64,000 nucleotides of DNA from Shewanella pneumatophori (lineage in GTDB: Bacteria; Pseudomonadota; Gammaproteobacteria; Enterobacterales; Shewanellaceae). This document shows, piece by piece, positions 7,614 to 16,186 of the stretch; the first letter of the stretch is position 1, and each line of letters opens with the position of its first letter. The notes under the pieces are model-generated. The model saw nothing but the letters and a program-made list of their open reading frames with translations, made no database searches and was not told the origin of the DNA. The position numbers and the translations under genes were made by a program. The DNA is taken from assembly GCF_023283895.1 (NCBI RefSeq), contig NZ_JAKILB010000010.1:1-64000 (forward strand), read 5' to 3'.

Positions 7614-10600
7614 ATGCTACAGAAACTAATCGACGTTGCGGTGCGCAACCGTCTGATAGTGGTACTTGCGCTGCTGGGGCTGATTGTTGCCAGCATTGCT
7701 ATGCTACCTAAACTGAATCTAGATGCCTTTCCTGACGTGACTAACGTGCAGGTGACGGTAAATACCGCTGCTGAAGGCTTGGCGGCTGAAGAAGTTGAGA
7801 AACTGATCAGTTACCCCGTTGAATCGGCAATGTATGCCTTACCTGCGGTAACTGAGGTGCGTTCATTATCGCGTACAGGTTTGTCTATCGTAACTGTGGT
7901 ATTTGCCGAAGGTACCGATATCTATTTCGCTCGTCAGCAAGTGTTTGAGCAGTTGCAAGCGGCACGAGAGATGATCCCTGATGGGGTTGGCGTGCCCGAA
8001 ATTGGCCCGAATACCTCGGGTCTTGGGCAAATCTACCAGTACATTCTTCGCGCAACGCCTGAATCAGGGATTGATGCCTCTGAGCTACGTAGTATTAATG
8101 ACTACATGGTGAAGCTCATTATGATGCCAGTGGGCGGCGTGACTGAAGTGCTGTCTTTTGGTGGTGAAGTTCGTCAATACCAAGTGCAAATCGAGCCTAA
8201 TAAACTACTCAGTTACGGCTTATCAATGGCGCAAGTGACCAGTGCCTTAGAAAGTAATAACCGCAATGCTGGCGGCTGGTTTATGGATCAAGGTCAAGAG
8301 CAATTAGTGGTTCGTGGTTATGGTTTATTACCCTCGGGTGATGCAGGCCTTAAAGCGATTGCACAAATTCCATTAACCGAAGTTGCTGGCACGCCAGTAC
8401 GTATTGGCGATATTGCTAAAGTGGATTACGGCAGTGAAATTCGTGTTGGCGCGGTAACTATGACCCGCCGTGATGATGCTGGGAGCGCGCAAGATCTTGG
8501 TGAAGTGGTTGCTGGCGTGGTGCTTAAACGCATGGGTGCCAACACTAAAGAAACCATTGATGACATTAGCGCACGTACTGCCATGATTGAGCAGGCTTTG
8601 CCTGATGGTGTGTCGTTTGAGGTGTTTTACGACCAATCAGATTTGGTAAATCAAGCCGTAAGCACTGTGCGCGATGCGCTATTAATGGCGTTTATGTTTA
8701 TCGTAGTGATTCTGGCATTGTTCCTTGTCAACATTCGCGCAACCTTACTAGTGCTGTTGTCAATTCCGGTATCTATCGGTTTGGCACTATTGGTGATGTC
8801 ATACTTTGGTATGTCGGCCAACTTAATGTCACTTGGTGGCCTTGCCGTTGCCATTGGTATGCTGGTTGATGGCTCGGTGGTGATGGTGGAAAACATCTTT
8901 AAGCACTTAACTCAATCGACTAAGCGTGAACAAGATGATTCGGCACCAAGCTCAGGTATTGTTGGCCAAGTGATGTTGGCAGCAAAAGAAGTATGTAGCC
9001 CAATCTTCTTCGCGACAGCAATTATTATCGTAGTGTTTGCGCCATTATTTGCCCTTGAAGGCGTTGAAGGTAAGTTATTCCAGCCAATGGCTGTGAGTAT
9101 CATTTTGGCTATGCTTTCTGCGTTGTTAGTGGCGTTAATCGCTGTGCCTGCTTTAGCGGTTTATCTGTTTAATCGCGGTGTGGTGTTACGTGAAAGTGCA
9201 GCGCTTAAACCGATTGAAGCGCTATATCGTAAATTGCTGAGCGCTACGATGGCGCATCCAAAGGTACTGTTGAGTGCCTCTGTGCTGATGTTTGCCCTAA
9301 GCATGATGTTGTTACCTAGGCTTGGTACTGAGTTTGTGCCTGAGCTTGAAGAGGGCACGATTAACTTACGCGTGACCTTAGCGCCAACAGCAAGCCTGCG
9401 TACATCGCTTGATGTGGCGCCAAAGCTTGAAGCACTGCTACTTGAGTTCCCTGAGGTTAACTATGCGCTGAGCCGTATTGGTGCTGCGGAATTAGGTGGC
9501 GACCCAGAGCCTGTAAACAATATCGAAATCTACATCGGCTTAAAGCCAGTTGATGAGTGGCAAAGTGCCAGTAATCGTTTTGAGCTGCAGCGTAAAATGG
9601 AGCAAAAGCTGAATGTTTACCCTGGCTTATTGTTTACCTTCTCGCAACCGATTGCGACTCGCGTAGATGAGCTGTTGTCAGGTGTAAAAGCCCAATTAGC
9701 GATTAAGATCTTTGGTCCTGATCTGGATGTATTGTCTGAGCGTGGTCAGGTGTTAACTGATTTAGTGGCGCAAATTCCGGGTGCGGTGGATGTGTCGTTA
9801 GAGCAAGTGAGCGGTGAAGCGCAGTTAGTGGTGCGTCCGAAGCGCGATCAACTGGCACGTTATGGTATTAGTGTTGATGAAGTGATGGCGCTGGTCAGTC
9901 AAGGTATTGGTGGCGGCAGTGCTGGTCAAGTGATTGATGGTAATGCGCGTTACGATATTTATGTGCGCTTAGCTGAAAAGTACCGTAGCTCACCTGATGC
10001 GATTGAAGATCTATTGCTAATCGGTGTTAGTGGTGCCAATGTACGTTTAGGTGAGGTTGCAGATGTTGCTATTGAAATGGCTCCGCCGAATATTCGCCGT
10101 GATGACGTGCAGCGCCGAGTGGTGGTACAAGCTAACGTGGCTGATCGGGATATGGGCTCTGTGGTAAATGACATTTATGCCATTGTACCTAAGGCTGAGT
10201 TACCTCCAGGCTACACCGTCGTGGTTGGTGGTCAATATGAAAACCAGCAACGCGCCCAGCAAAAGTTGATGTTGGTTGTGCCAATCTCTATCGCGCTAAT
10301 TGCGTTGTTACTGTACTTTTCGTTTGGCTCAATCAAGCAAGTTGGTTTGATTATGGCTAACGTACCTTTAGCCTTGATTGGTGGTGTGGTTGCGTTATTT
10401 GTTAGCGGCACTTACTTATCTGTGCCTAGTTCAATTGGCTTTATTACCTTATTTGGTGTCGCTGTACTTAACGGTGTAGTGCTGGTGGATTCAATCAATC
10501 AGCGCCGTAAAATTGTGACGAATGAAACTGACTCTTCACTTTATGAGGCGGTTTATGAAGGAACAGTAGGCCGTTTAAGACCTGTATTGATGACGGCGTT

Positions 10601-10766
10601 AACATCGGCATTGGGCTTAATTCCTATCTTATTGTCTTCCGGTGTAGGTAGTGAAATTCAGCAGCCTTTAGCAGTGGTTATTATCGGTGGTTTGTTTAGC
10701 TCAACAGCGCTGACATTGTTAGTGTTGCCAACCATGTACCGTTGGATTTACCAAGGGCGTAACTAA
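7614..10766 (+). CDS. Heavy-metal efflux RND transporter, CzcA/CusA family
   Basis: The 1050-residue inner-membrane proton/metal antiporter is full length for the HME-RND class: 12 predicted membrane segments, two large periplasmic loops, and N-terminal PKLNLDAFPDVTNVQV typical of CzcA-like pumps. The TM4 motif AIGMLVDGSVVMVENIF carries the acidic relay residue. The metal cannot be fixed: TM4 differs from the DFG-type CzcA motif and is closer in layout to CusA. No regulator gene is adjacent, so control must come from elsewhere. The operon ends at the terminator at 11012-11038. Confidence 0.93.
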   Translation: MLQKLIDVAVRNRLIVVLALLGLIVASIAMLPKLNLDAFPDVTNVQVTVNTAAEGLAAEEVEKLISYPVESAMYALPAVTEVRSLSRTGLSIVTVVFAEGTDIYFARQQVFEQLQAAREMIPDGVGVPEIGPNTSGLGQIYQYILRATPESGIDASELRSINDYMVKLIMMPVGGVTEVLSFGGEVRQYQVQIEPNKLLSYGLSMAQVTSALESNNRNAGGWFMDQGQEQLVVRGYGLLPSGDAGLKAIAQIPLTEVAGTPVRIGDIAKVDYGSEIRVGAVTMTRRDDAGSAQDLGEVVAGVVLKRMGANTKETIDDISARTAMIEQALPDGVSFEVFYDQSDLVNQAVSTVRDALLMAFMFIVVILALFLVNIRATLLVLLSIPVSIGLALLVMSYFGMSANLMSLGGLAVAIGMLVDGSVVMVENIFKHLTQSTKREQDDSAPSSGIVGQVMLAAKEVCSPIFFATAIIIVVFAPLFALEGVEGKLFQPMAVSIILAMLSALLVALIAVPALAVYLFNRGVVLRESAALKPIEALYRKLLSATMAHPKVLLSASVLMFALSMMLLPRLGTEFVPELEEGTINLRVTLAPTASLRTSLDVAPKLEALLLEFPEVNYALSRIGAAELGGDPEPVNNIEIYIGLKPVDEWQSASNRFELQRKMEQKLNVYPGLLFTFSQPIATRVDELLSGVKAQLAIKIFGPDLDVLSERGQVLTDLVAQIPGAVDVSLEQVSGEAQLVVRPKRDQLARYGISVDEVMALVSQGIGGGSAGQVIDGNARYDIYVRLAEKYRSSPDAIEDLLLIGVSGANVRLGEVADVAIEMAPPNIRRDDVQRRVVVQANVADRDMGSVVNDIYAIVPKAELPPGYTVVVGGQYENQQRAQQKLMLVVPISIALIALLLYFSFGSIKQVGLIMANVPLALIGGVVALFVSGTYLSVPSSIGFITLFGVAVLNGVVLVDSINQRRKIVTNETDSSLYEAVYEGTVGRLRPVLMTALTSALGLIPILLSSGVGSEIQQPLAVVIIGGLFSSTALTLLVLPTMYRWIYQGRN

Positions 10767-11221
10767 AGTCTAAGCGGCTACAGTTCAATTATGTTGTGGC
10801 CGCTGTATTTGAATATGACTCCATCTGGACGGTGGAGAAAATCTGAGAAAGTCAGTGATGCATTAGTCTGCCATCATATATTCTTGGTTTTTTAGCTACG
10901 GTTTACCAACCGATTTTATGCACATTATCTGCTGTGGATGAGTTCTTTCTCAAGGTTATGCCTAACCTACACAAGTAAATAGTGCTCCTAGAAGTTTGGT
11001 ATATTTAGTACGCGGAGCAGGACTGCTCCGCATTTTTTGTCTATCAGTTTATTTGCTTGTTTCCCTTCCAACTTAGCTTCGCTGCTTTTATAAAAAGTTA
11101 CTCACCATTGTGTTAGCGACGGCTTAGCAAACTTTTACTAAATTGGCTATTTGAGCTGGCTTCACTACACTCAGTGCAGGGCAATTATGGATGGTTGCTA
11201 TCAGTGCAAGGGAGGTGCAAT
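10767..11221. other. Intergenic region between metal-efflux operon and peroxidase gene
   Basis: Apart from the terminator listed separately, no gene is seen in these 455 bases. The part from 11040 to 11221 should hold the promoter of the peroxidase/kinase pair. Confidence 0.5.
11012..11038 (+). terminator. Terminator of metal-efflux operon
   Basis: A perfect 8-bp stem GCGGAGCA (11012-11019) and TGCTCCGC (11024-11031) with loop GGAC is followed by six T residues at 11033-11038. It lies about 245 bases after the pump gene on the same strand. Confidence 0.88.
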
Positions 11222-12253
11222 GTGCTATTTAAGTTACGCTGGAGCTTAGCCGCGATTCTAGTGTTGGCATTTAGCTTTTATCTGTATGTCACAGTGAGTC
11301 AGGTTGATGCCAGTTTACCCTCTGTAGCCAAGTCGGTTGCAGTTTTAGACTCCGAGACTCTCTCAAGCGATCCCTTTTCTGTTTCTGCCATTCCTGTAAC
11401 CGTAATTACTCCTGAACAAAAACCAAGGCTTAAGCTGGGTATGCGGCTATTTTTAGACCCTAGATTATCGTCAAACGGTAAAGTTAGTTGTGAGTCATGC
11501 CATCATATTGCGGACAATGGCGCGGAGCTTATTGCCGTATCGACTGGAGTTAATGGCCAAGGCAACCGTAATTCTCCGACCGTATTTAATGTAGCATTTA
11601 ATACCCGTTTCTTTTGGGACGGCAGAGCGAACAGCTTACATGAACAAATAGATGGGCCTATTCACAATCCGCTAGAAATGGATAGTAACTGGCAAGCTAT
11701 CCGCAACCGTTTAGCAGAGATCCCCAGCTATAACACAGCCTTCAATCAAGTGTATGCCGATGGTATTACTGAAACCACAATTAAGCATGCCATCGTAAGT
11801 TTTATGATGCAGCTTAATACTCCCGGTTCTGCATTTGATAACTACCTCAATGGAGATGAGAAAGCATTGTCAGTAACAGCACTAAATGGCTGGCATAAAT
11901 TTCGCTCTCTAGGCTGTATTTATTGCCACCAAGGGCAAAATATTGGCGGCAATTTATTTCAAAAGTTTGGCAATGTACATGCGGTAGCAACAGAAAGTGA
12001 AGACCTAGGTCGATTCTCAATTACTCAGCAAAGTAACGACAAGCATGTGTTTAGGGTGCCGAGCTTACGTAATGTTGCCGATACTCCACCGTACTTTCAT
12101 GACGGTAGAGCTGCTAGCTTAGAAGAGGCTGTAATTGTGATGGCAAGAGTACAACTTGGAAAAGAACTCGAACCTGCAACCTTGATTGAGCTGGTGGCTT
12201 TTTTAAATTCACTTTCAGCGCCAGTGCCAAGTGTTATTAAGGAGCTCAATTAA
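11222..12253 (+). CDS. Membrane-anchored dihaem cytochrome c peroxidase-family protein
   Basis: Two CXXCH haem c sites are present: CESCH near residue 90, followed by another His, and CIYCH near residue 234. The family signatures RNSPTVFNVAF, FFWDGRA and the C-terminal PSLRNVADTPPYFHDGRA are also there. Members reduce hydrogen peroxide in the periplasm with electrons from soluble cytochromes; MauG-like or sensory members exist. One N-terminal hydrophobic helix (about residues 7-27) anchors or exports it. GTG 11222 was chosen because GGGAGG lies 7-8 bases upstream and it places the anchor at the terminus; an upstream GTG at 11174 adds 16 unlikely residues. The stop overlaps the kinase start (TAATG), so the two are translationally coupled. 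Confidence 0.88.
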   Translation: MLFKLRWSLAAILVLAFSFYLYVTVSQVDASLPSVAKSVAVLDSETLSSDPFSVSAIPVTVITPEQKPRLKLGMRLFLDPRLSSNGKVSCESCHHIADNGAELIAVSTGVNGQGNRNSPTVFNVAFNTRFFWDGRANSLHEQIDGPIHNPLEMDSNWQAIRNRLAEIPSYNTAFNQVYADGITETTIKHAIVSFMMQLNTPGSAFDNYLNGDEKALSVTALNGWHKFRSLGCIYCHQGQNIGGNLFQKFGNVHAVATESEDLGRFSITQQSNDKHVFRVPSLRNVADTPPYFHDGRAASLEEAVIVMARVQLGKELEPATLIELVAFLNSLSAPVPSVIKELN

Positions 12254-15060
12254 TGAAAGCCCTAAGCTATCAGCAAAAGAGTTATGCTTTAGTCATTATG
12301 GCTGCGCTAGTGCTATTAGTGCTGGCAACCTTATTTGCCAAATTGAGTTTGGTACAGCAGTATCAATACGCCTATACCGAGCTTAGCCATCAAGTGCTGT
12401 TTATTCGAGATCAAGTTTATAAAGTTAAGGTTAGCGATAATCACAGCTACGACAAAATCACTCAATCCTTAGTGAATGTTGAGCGCAAAGTTCAGCAGTT
12501 GCAGCAGGGTTTACAACCATTGTCCTCTGCAAAAATCGGTAACTCAATTATTATTGATGAAGGTATGCGAGAGCATGCACAGCAATATTCATCAACTGTT
12601 GAGCAGCTCATTGCCAATTTAGAAACCTTACTACGCCTGAAGATCTCCCAAGAATACTCGGTTCATACAGTTAGCCTATTGCAGCAAGATTTACTTAATA
12701 GCTTCACAGATGCTGAAAGCAAAATGCATATTTTTGCTTTGGCAGCGGCTAATCCGCAAATGAATACCTTAGAAAACCCACTTTTTAATACCAGTCAATA
12801 TCAGAGTCTAGCTGTCCATATTGAACTATTGGCAAAGTTAGATGAGCAAATAAAGTTAAAAAGTCAGCAGGTATTCAATACTAATGTGAGTGACAGCATG
12901 GCTGAGCAGGCAAGATTTTGGTTGGTGCTAGTTGATGATATCAAATTCTATCTGCTATTTATGAGTATTTGCCTACTTGGAATATACGCTATTAACTACC
13001 GCATTCAGCTTCGTGAGCAAGCTCGAAAGGAAAGCGAAATACTGCACGACTTATCCAAAGTCGAACAAGAAAAGGCGCAACTGTCGTTAGTGGCTGAGCA
13101 CGCTCAAGATGCAATTATTATTACTGATAGTAGCGGCCGTATTACTTGGGTTAACAAAGGTTTTGTCACCTTATCAGGCTATAAACCAGAAGAAATTAAA
13201 GGTAAAAAACCGGGTAAAATATTGCAGGGTAAAAACACTTCGAAACAAGAAGTTGATAGGATCCGTCAAGGCATAAAGCAGCAACAATCGATTAAGTCTG
13301 AGCTAATTAATTATCACAAAGATGGCAGTGAATACTGGATTGATATTGCCATAAATCCAATTATTAACCCTAAGGGGCAAGTCACTCATTTTATTGCAGT
13401 TGAAAGGGATTCTACCGCACGCAAAAAGATGGAGGATCAGTTAGCACAAGCGGTAATCAAAGCCGATGTATCTAATAAAGCTAAGTCGACCTTTTTAGCG
13501 ACTATGAGCCATGAATTACGTACACCTTTAAACGGCATTTTAGGAATGGCACAGATTATTGAGCCCAATTTAGAAAATCCAGAACACCGGCAGCAGATCC
13601 AGATCCTCTTAGAGTCCGGTAACCACCTTACATCGTTACTAAATGATATTTTGGATTTTTCCAAGGTCGAAGAAGGCAAGCTATGCCTTGAAAATGAGTT
13701 ATTCCAGCTTAAAACGGTTATTGAACCCATTATCAGTACCTATGAGCCGATTTGTGCCGAGAAAGATATAGGTTTTGAAGTCAAAAATAGCATTAATGAG
13801 GCGCAATCATTTAAAGGTGATAAAGCTAGAGTTAGGCAGATTATTTATAACCTATTGAGCAACTCCGTAAAATTTACCGAAAGTGGTCGAGTGACTTTAT
13901 CATTTAAACAAGCGGTAAATGAAGCTGGCACTTCAGGGGTTGCCATGTGTATTCAAGATAGTGGTATAGGTATTAGACAAGAACGTTTAGACAGTATTTT
14001 TGACCCCTTTATTCAGGCTGAGTCTTCGACTACTCGCCAATATGGCGGCACAGGATTAGGTCTATCCATTGTTAAACAACTGGTAGAGTTGATGGGAGGA
14101 GTGATAACCGTTTCGAGCAAAGTAGGCTTAGGAACTCGATTTGATATTTTTATCGCGTTAGAGCGAGCACAAACACCAGTGAATACTCCAAGTGAAACCA
14201 GCCAAGTTAAACAGACTTTGCCCGAGAATATTCGCATACTTATTGCTGAAGATAACAAGGTTAATGCGCTGGTTGCTAAGACTTTTTGCCAAAGATTGGG
14301 ACACAGTGTTGAAATTGCCTATAACGGACTTGAAGCCATTAATATCCTCAAAACTAAACCATTTGATTTGGTTATTATGGATAACCATATGCCAGAGATG
14401 GATGGTATTGAAGCGACAGAATACATACGTAAAACATTACACTTATCGGTGCCGGTTTTTGCTTGTACTGCGGATGTATTTAAAGAAGCGCACGATAATA
14501 TGATTCATGCAGGAGCTAATCATGTATTAACTAAGCCACTGCAAGAGCAAAGTTTTAGAGATGCATTGGCGCAGTTCACCCACTTAATTGGTAAAGAGCA
14601 ACAATTGACGGCTAGTGACAATAAAGTCGTCGCTTTATCGCGTCATCAACCTCAAGAGCTTAATACTACAGAGGCAGATATTGATTATCGCCAGTTGCGT
14701 GCAGTGCTTGCTGATCCAGAAACGTTTAGCCAGCATATAGCCGAATTTAACGAGTTTGCAGAAGGCTCTATAACTCAGTTAATCGCGGCTTACGATGATG
14801 ATAATGCAGCAGATATTTGTCAGTTAGCGAGTATTATTCGTGATAAGGCTGCAGCGTTCTTTTCTGCGCGGATCTATACGTTAGCATTGGAGATTACTGA
14901 AACTTTAGCTGGCGTAGAATCCGTACTTGAAAGTCAGCTTAAGTTAGAGCGTCTGCAACAATTGATTAATTTGCTAGAAGTTAATATCCACCAAAATCAA
15001 AGGCTAGAACAAGGGCAAAACATCGAGCCTAAAAACGATGATATAAGCGATGTTAGTTAA
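12253..15060 (+). CDS. Hybrid sensor histidine kinase with PAS and receiver domains
   Basis: 935 residues. Two membrane segments (about 12-31 and 222-246) flank a roughly 190-residue helical periplasmic domain. A PAS domain follows (about 275-385), then HisKA with H420 in MSHELRTPLNG, HATPase with NLLSNSVKF and GGTGLGLS, and a receiver with D710 in VIMDNHMPEMDG. The C-terminal 130 residues look like an HPt domain, but the expected AHxLKG histidine is replaced: the segment reads LASIIRDKAAAFF, with S860 at the histidine place. Phosphotransfer onward must therefore use a separate protein or not occur. Overlap with the peroxidase gene suggests the kinase reads peroxide, haem redox state or the peroxidase itself; that is inference. 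Confidence 0.92.
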   Translation: MKALSYQQKSYALVIMAALVLLVLATLFAKLSLVQQYQYAYTELSHQVLFIRDQVYKVKVSDNHSYDKITQSLVNVERKVQQLQQGLQPLSSAKIGNSIIIDEGMREHAQQYSSTVEQLIANLETLLRLKISQEYSVHTVSLLQQDLLNSFTDAESKMHIFALAAANPQMNTLENPLFNTSQYQSLAVHIELLAKLDEQIKLKSQQVFNTNVSDSMAEQARFWLVLVDDIKFYLLFMSICLLGIYAINYRIQLREQARKESEILHDLSKVEQEKAQLSLVAEHAQDAIIITDSSGRITWVNKGFVTLSGYKPEEIKGKKPGKILQGKNTSKQEVDRIRQGIKQQQSIKSELINYHKDGSEYWIDIAINPIINPKGQVTHFIAVERDSTARKKMEDQLAQAVIKADVSNKAKSTFLATMSHELRTPLNGILGMAQIIEPNLENPEHRQQIQILLESGNHLTSLLNDILDFSKVEEGKLCLENELFQLKTVIEPIISTYEPICAEKDIGFEVKNSINEAQSFKGDKARVRQIIYNLLSNSVKFTESGRVTLSFKQAVNEAGTSGVAMCIQDSGIGIRQERLDSIFDPFIQAESSTTRQYGGTGLGLSIVKQLVELMGGVITVSSKVGLGTRFDIFIALERAQTPVNTPSETSQVKQTLPENIRILIAEDNKVNALVAKTFCQRLGHSVEIAYNGLEAINILKTKPFDLVIMDNHMPEMDGIEATEYIRKTLHLSVPVFACTADVFKEAHDNMIHAGANHVLTKPLQEQSFRDALAQFTHLIGKEQQLTASDNKVVALSRHQPQELNTTEADIDYRQLRAVLADPETFSQHIAEFNEFAEGSITQLIAAYDDDNAADICQLASIIRDKAAAFFSARIYTLALEITETLAGVESVLESQLKLERLQQLINLLEVNIHQNQRLEQGQNIEPKNDDISDVS

Positions 15061-15234
15061 AAGGTAGTGATTGCATCTGTTTAAATAAGTCGCTAGCAAG
15101 TGCTAATAACTTTATATCAAACGCTCGCTTTAAAATTATGGCTCAGCAATCAAAATTTAAGCAGGAAAAACTGGGCTCAAACTAACTCAACACCTAAGCT
15201 TTATTGATATGAATTTGATTGGGTATTTAACAGC

Positions 15235-16083
15235 ATGATGCGCAGACATTTAAGACTGCTAGCTTTATTGGGGGCAACAATTTCTAGCTCTTCACTTAGT
15301 GCTAACCCATGGGAAGAGATTGATACTCCGTATGGTGAAAATGCCGGAGCGATAGGCAGTTACGCGAATGGTTGTTTACAAGGTGGCCAAGCCTTGCCGT
15401 TAACTGGGGATGGTTATCAAGTACTGCGCACCGAACGCCAACGTTATTATGGCCATTCAACACTCGTAGAGTTTGTGAGTGACTATGCCTCAGAGCTAAA
15501 GCTGCAAGGGTTAGATGATGTCTTAATTGCTGATATGTCGATGCCAAGGGGCGGTAATTTTACTCACGGCCATAGCAGTCATCAAATAGGTCTTGATGTC
15601 GATATTTGGTTTAAACAAGCCACTAAGCCGTTAACTAAAACCGAACGCGAGCAACCTAAGCCATTAAAGCTTGTTGATAAAAAGAAGTTTTTGCTTGATA
15701 CCCAGATATGGTCTGATGCACAAACCCAAATGGTGCAAACGGCCGCTGAAGATAAGCGCGTGGCGCGAATTTTTGTCAGTCCGGTAATCAAACAGCACTT
15801 ATGCGATTTAAAATTAACAGACGATTCTTGGCTTAAAAAAGTACGCCCTTGGTGGGGGCATACTTATCATATGCATGTACGCTTACATTGCCCTAAAGGG
15901 GATACTCTTTGCCAAAATCAGGCTCCGATTGCTGCAGGCAATGGTTGTAATGAACTTAGCTGGTGGAAGCAGCAATTAACAGGTGCTCCTGCTCCGCAAC
16001 CGAAAAAGCCGGCAGCTAAACCTAAAAAGAACAAGACAAAAGTGAAGCCGCAGCAATGCAGTAGCATTCTTACGGCTAAATAG
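15235..16083 (+). CDS. mepA: Penicillin-insensitive murein endopeptidase MepA
   Basis: A zinc LAS-family peptidase that cuts D-alanyl-meso-diaminopimelyl cross-links in periplasmic peptidoglycan. It has a signal peptide (about residues 1-22), the zinc-ligand segment FTHGHSSHQIGLDVDIWF and the second site RPWWGHTYHMHVRLHCP. Several cysteines (NGCLQG, KQHLCDL, RLHCPKGDTLCQ, GNGCNE, QQCSS) fit the disulfide-rich family. The 282-residue length is normal. The C-terminal tail is lysine/proline rich (PKKPAAKPKKNKTK). A weak imperfect hairpin lies at about 16124-16146. Confidence 0.93.
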   Translation: MMRRHLRLLALLGATISSSSLSANPWEEIDTPYGENAGAIGSYANGCLQGGQALPLTGDGYQVLRTERQRYYGHSTLVEFVSDYASELKLQGLDDVLIADMSMPRGGNFTHGHSSHQIGLDVDIWFKQATKPLTKTEREQPKPLKLVDKKKFLLDTQIWSDAQTQMVQTAAEDKRVARIFVSPVIKQHLCDLKLTDDSWLKKVRPWWGHTYHMHVRLHCPKGDTLCQNQAPIAAGNGCNELSWWKQQLTGAPAPQPKKPAAKPKKNKTKVKPQQCSSILTAK

Positions 16084-16186
16084 TATTAGCTAAGTAATTC
16101 CTGTTGAGCATGAGTTATGAGCTGCGACAGGGGCAAACCTGTTCGCAACTCCAGTATTACGTTATTTGTTTTACTGGCGGCAATCA

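Noticed and set aside
8373..9358. Antisense frames within the RND pump gene
   Set aside because: They lie opposite a well-conserved coding sequence with clear codon bias and have no motifs or ribosome sites.
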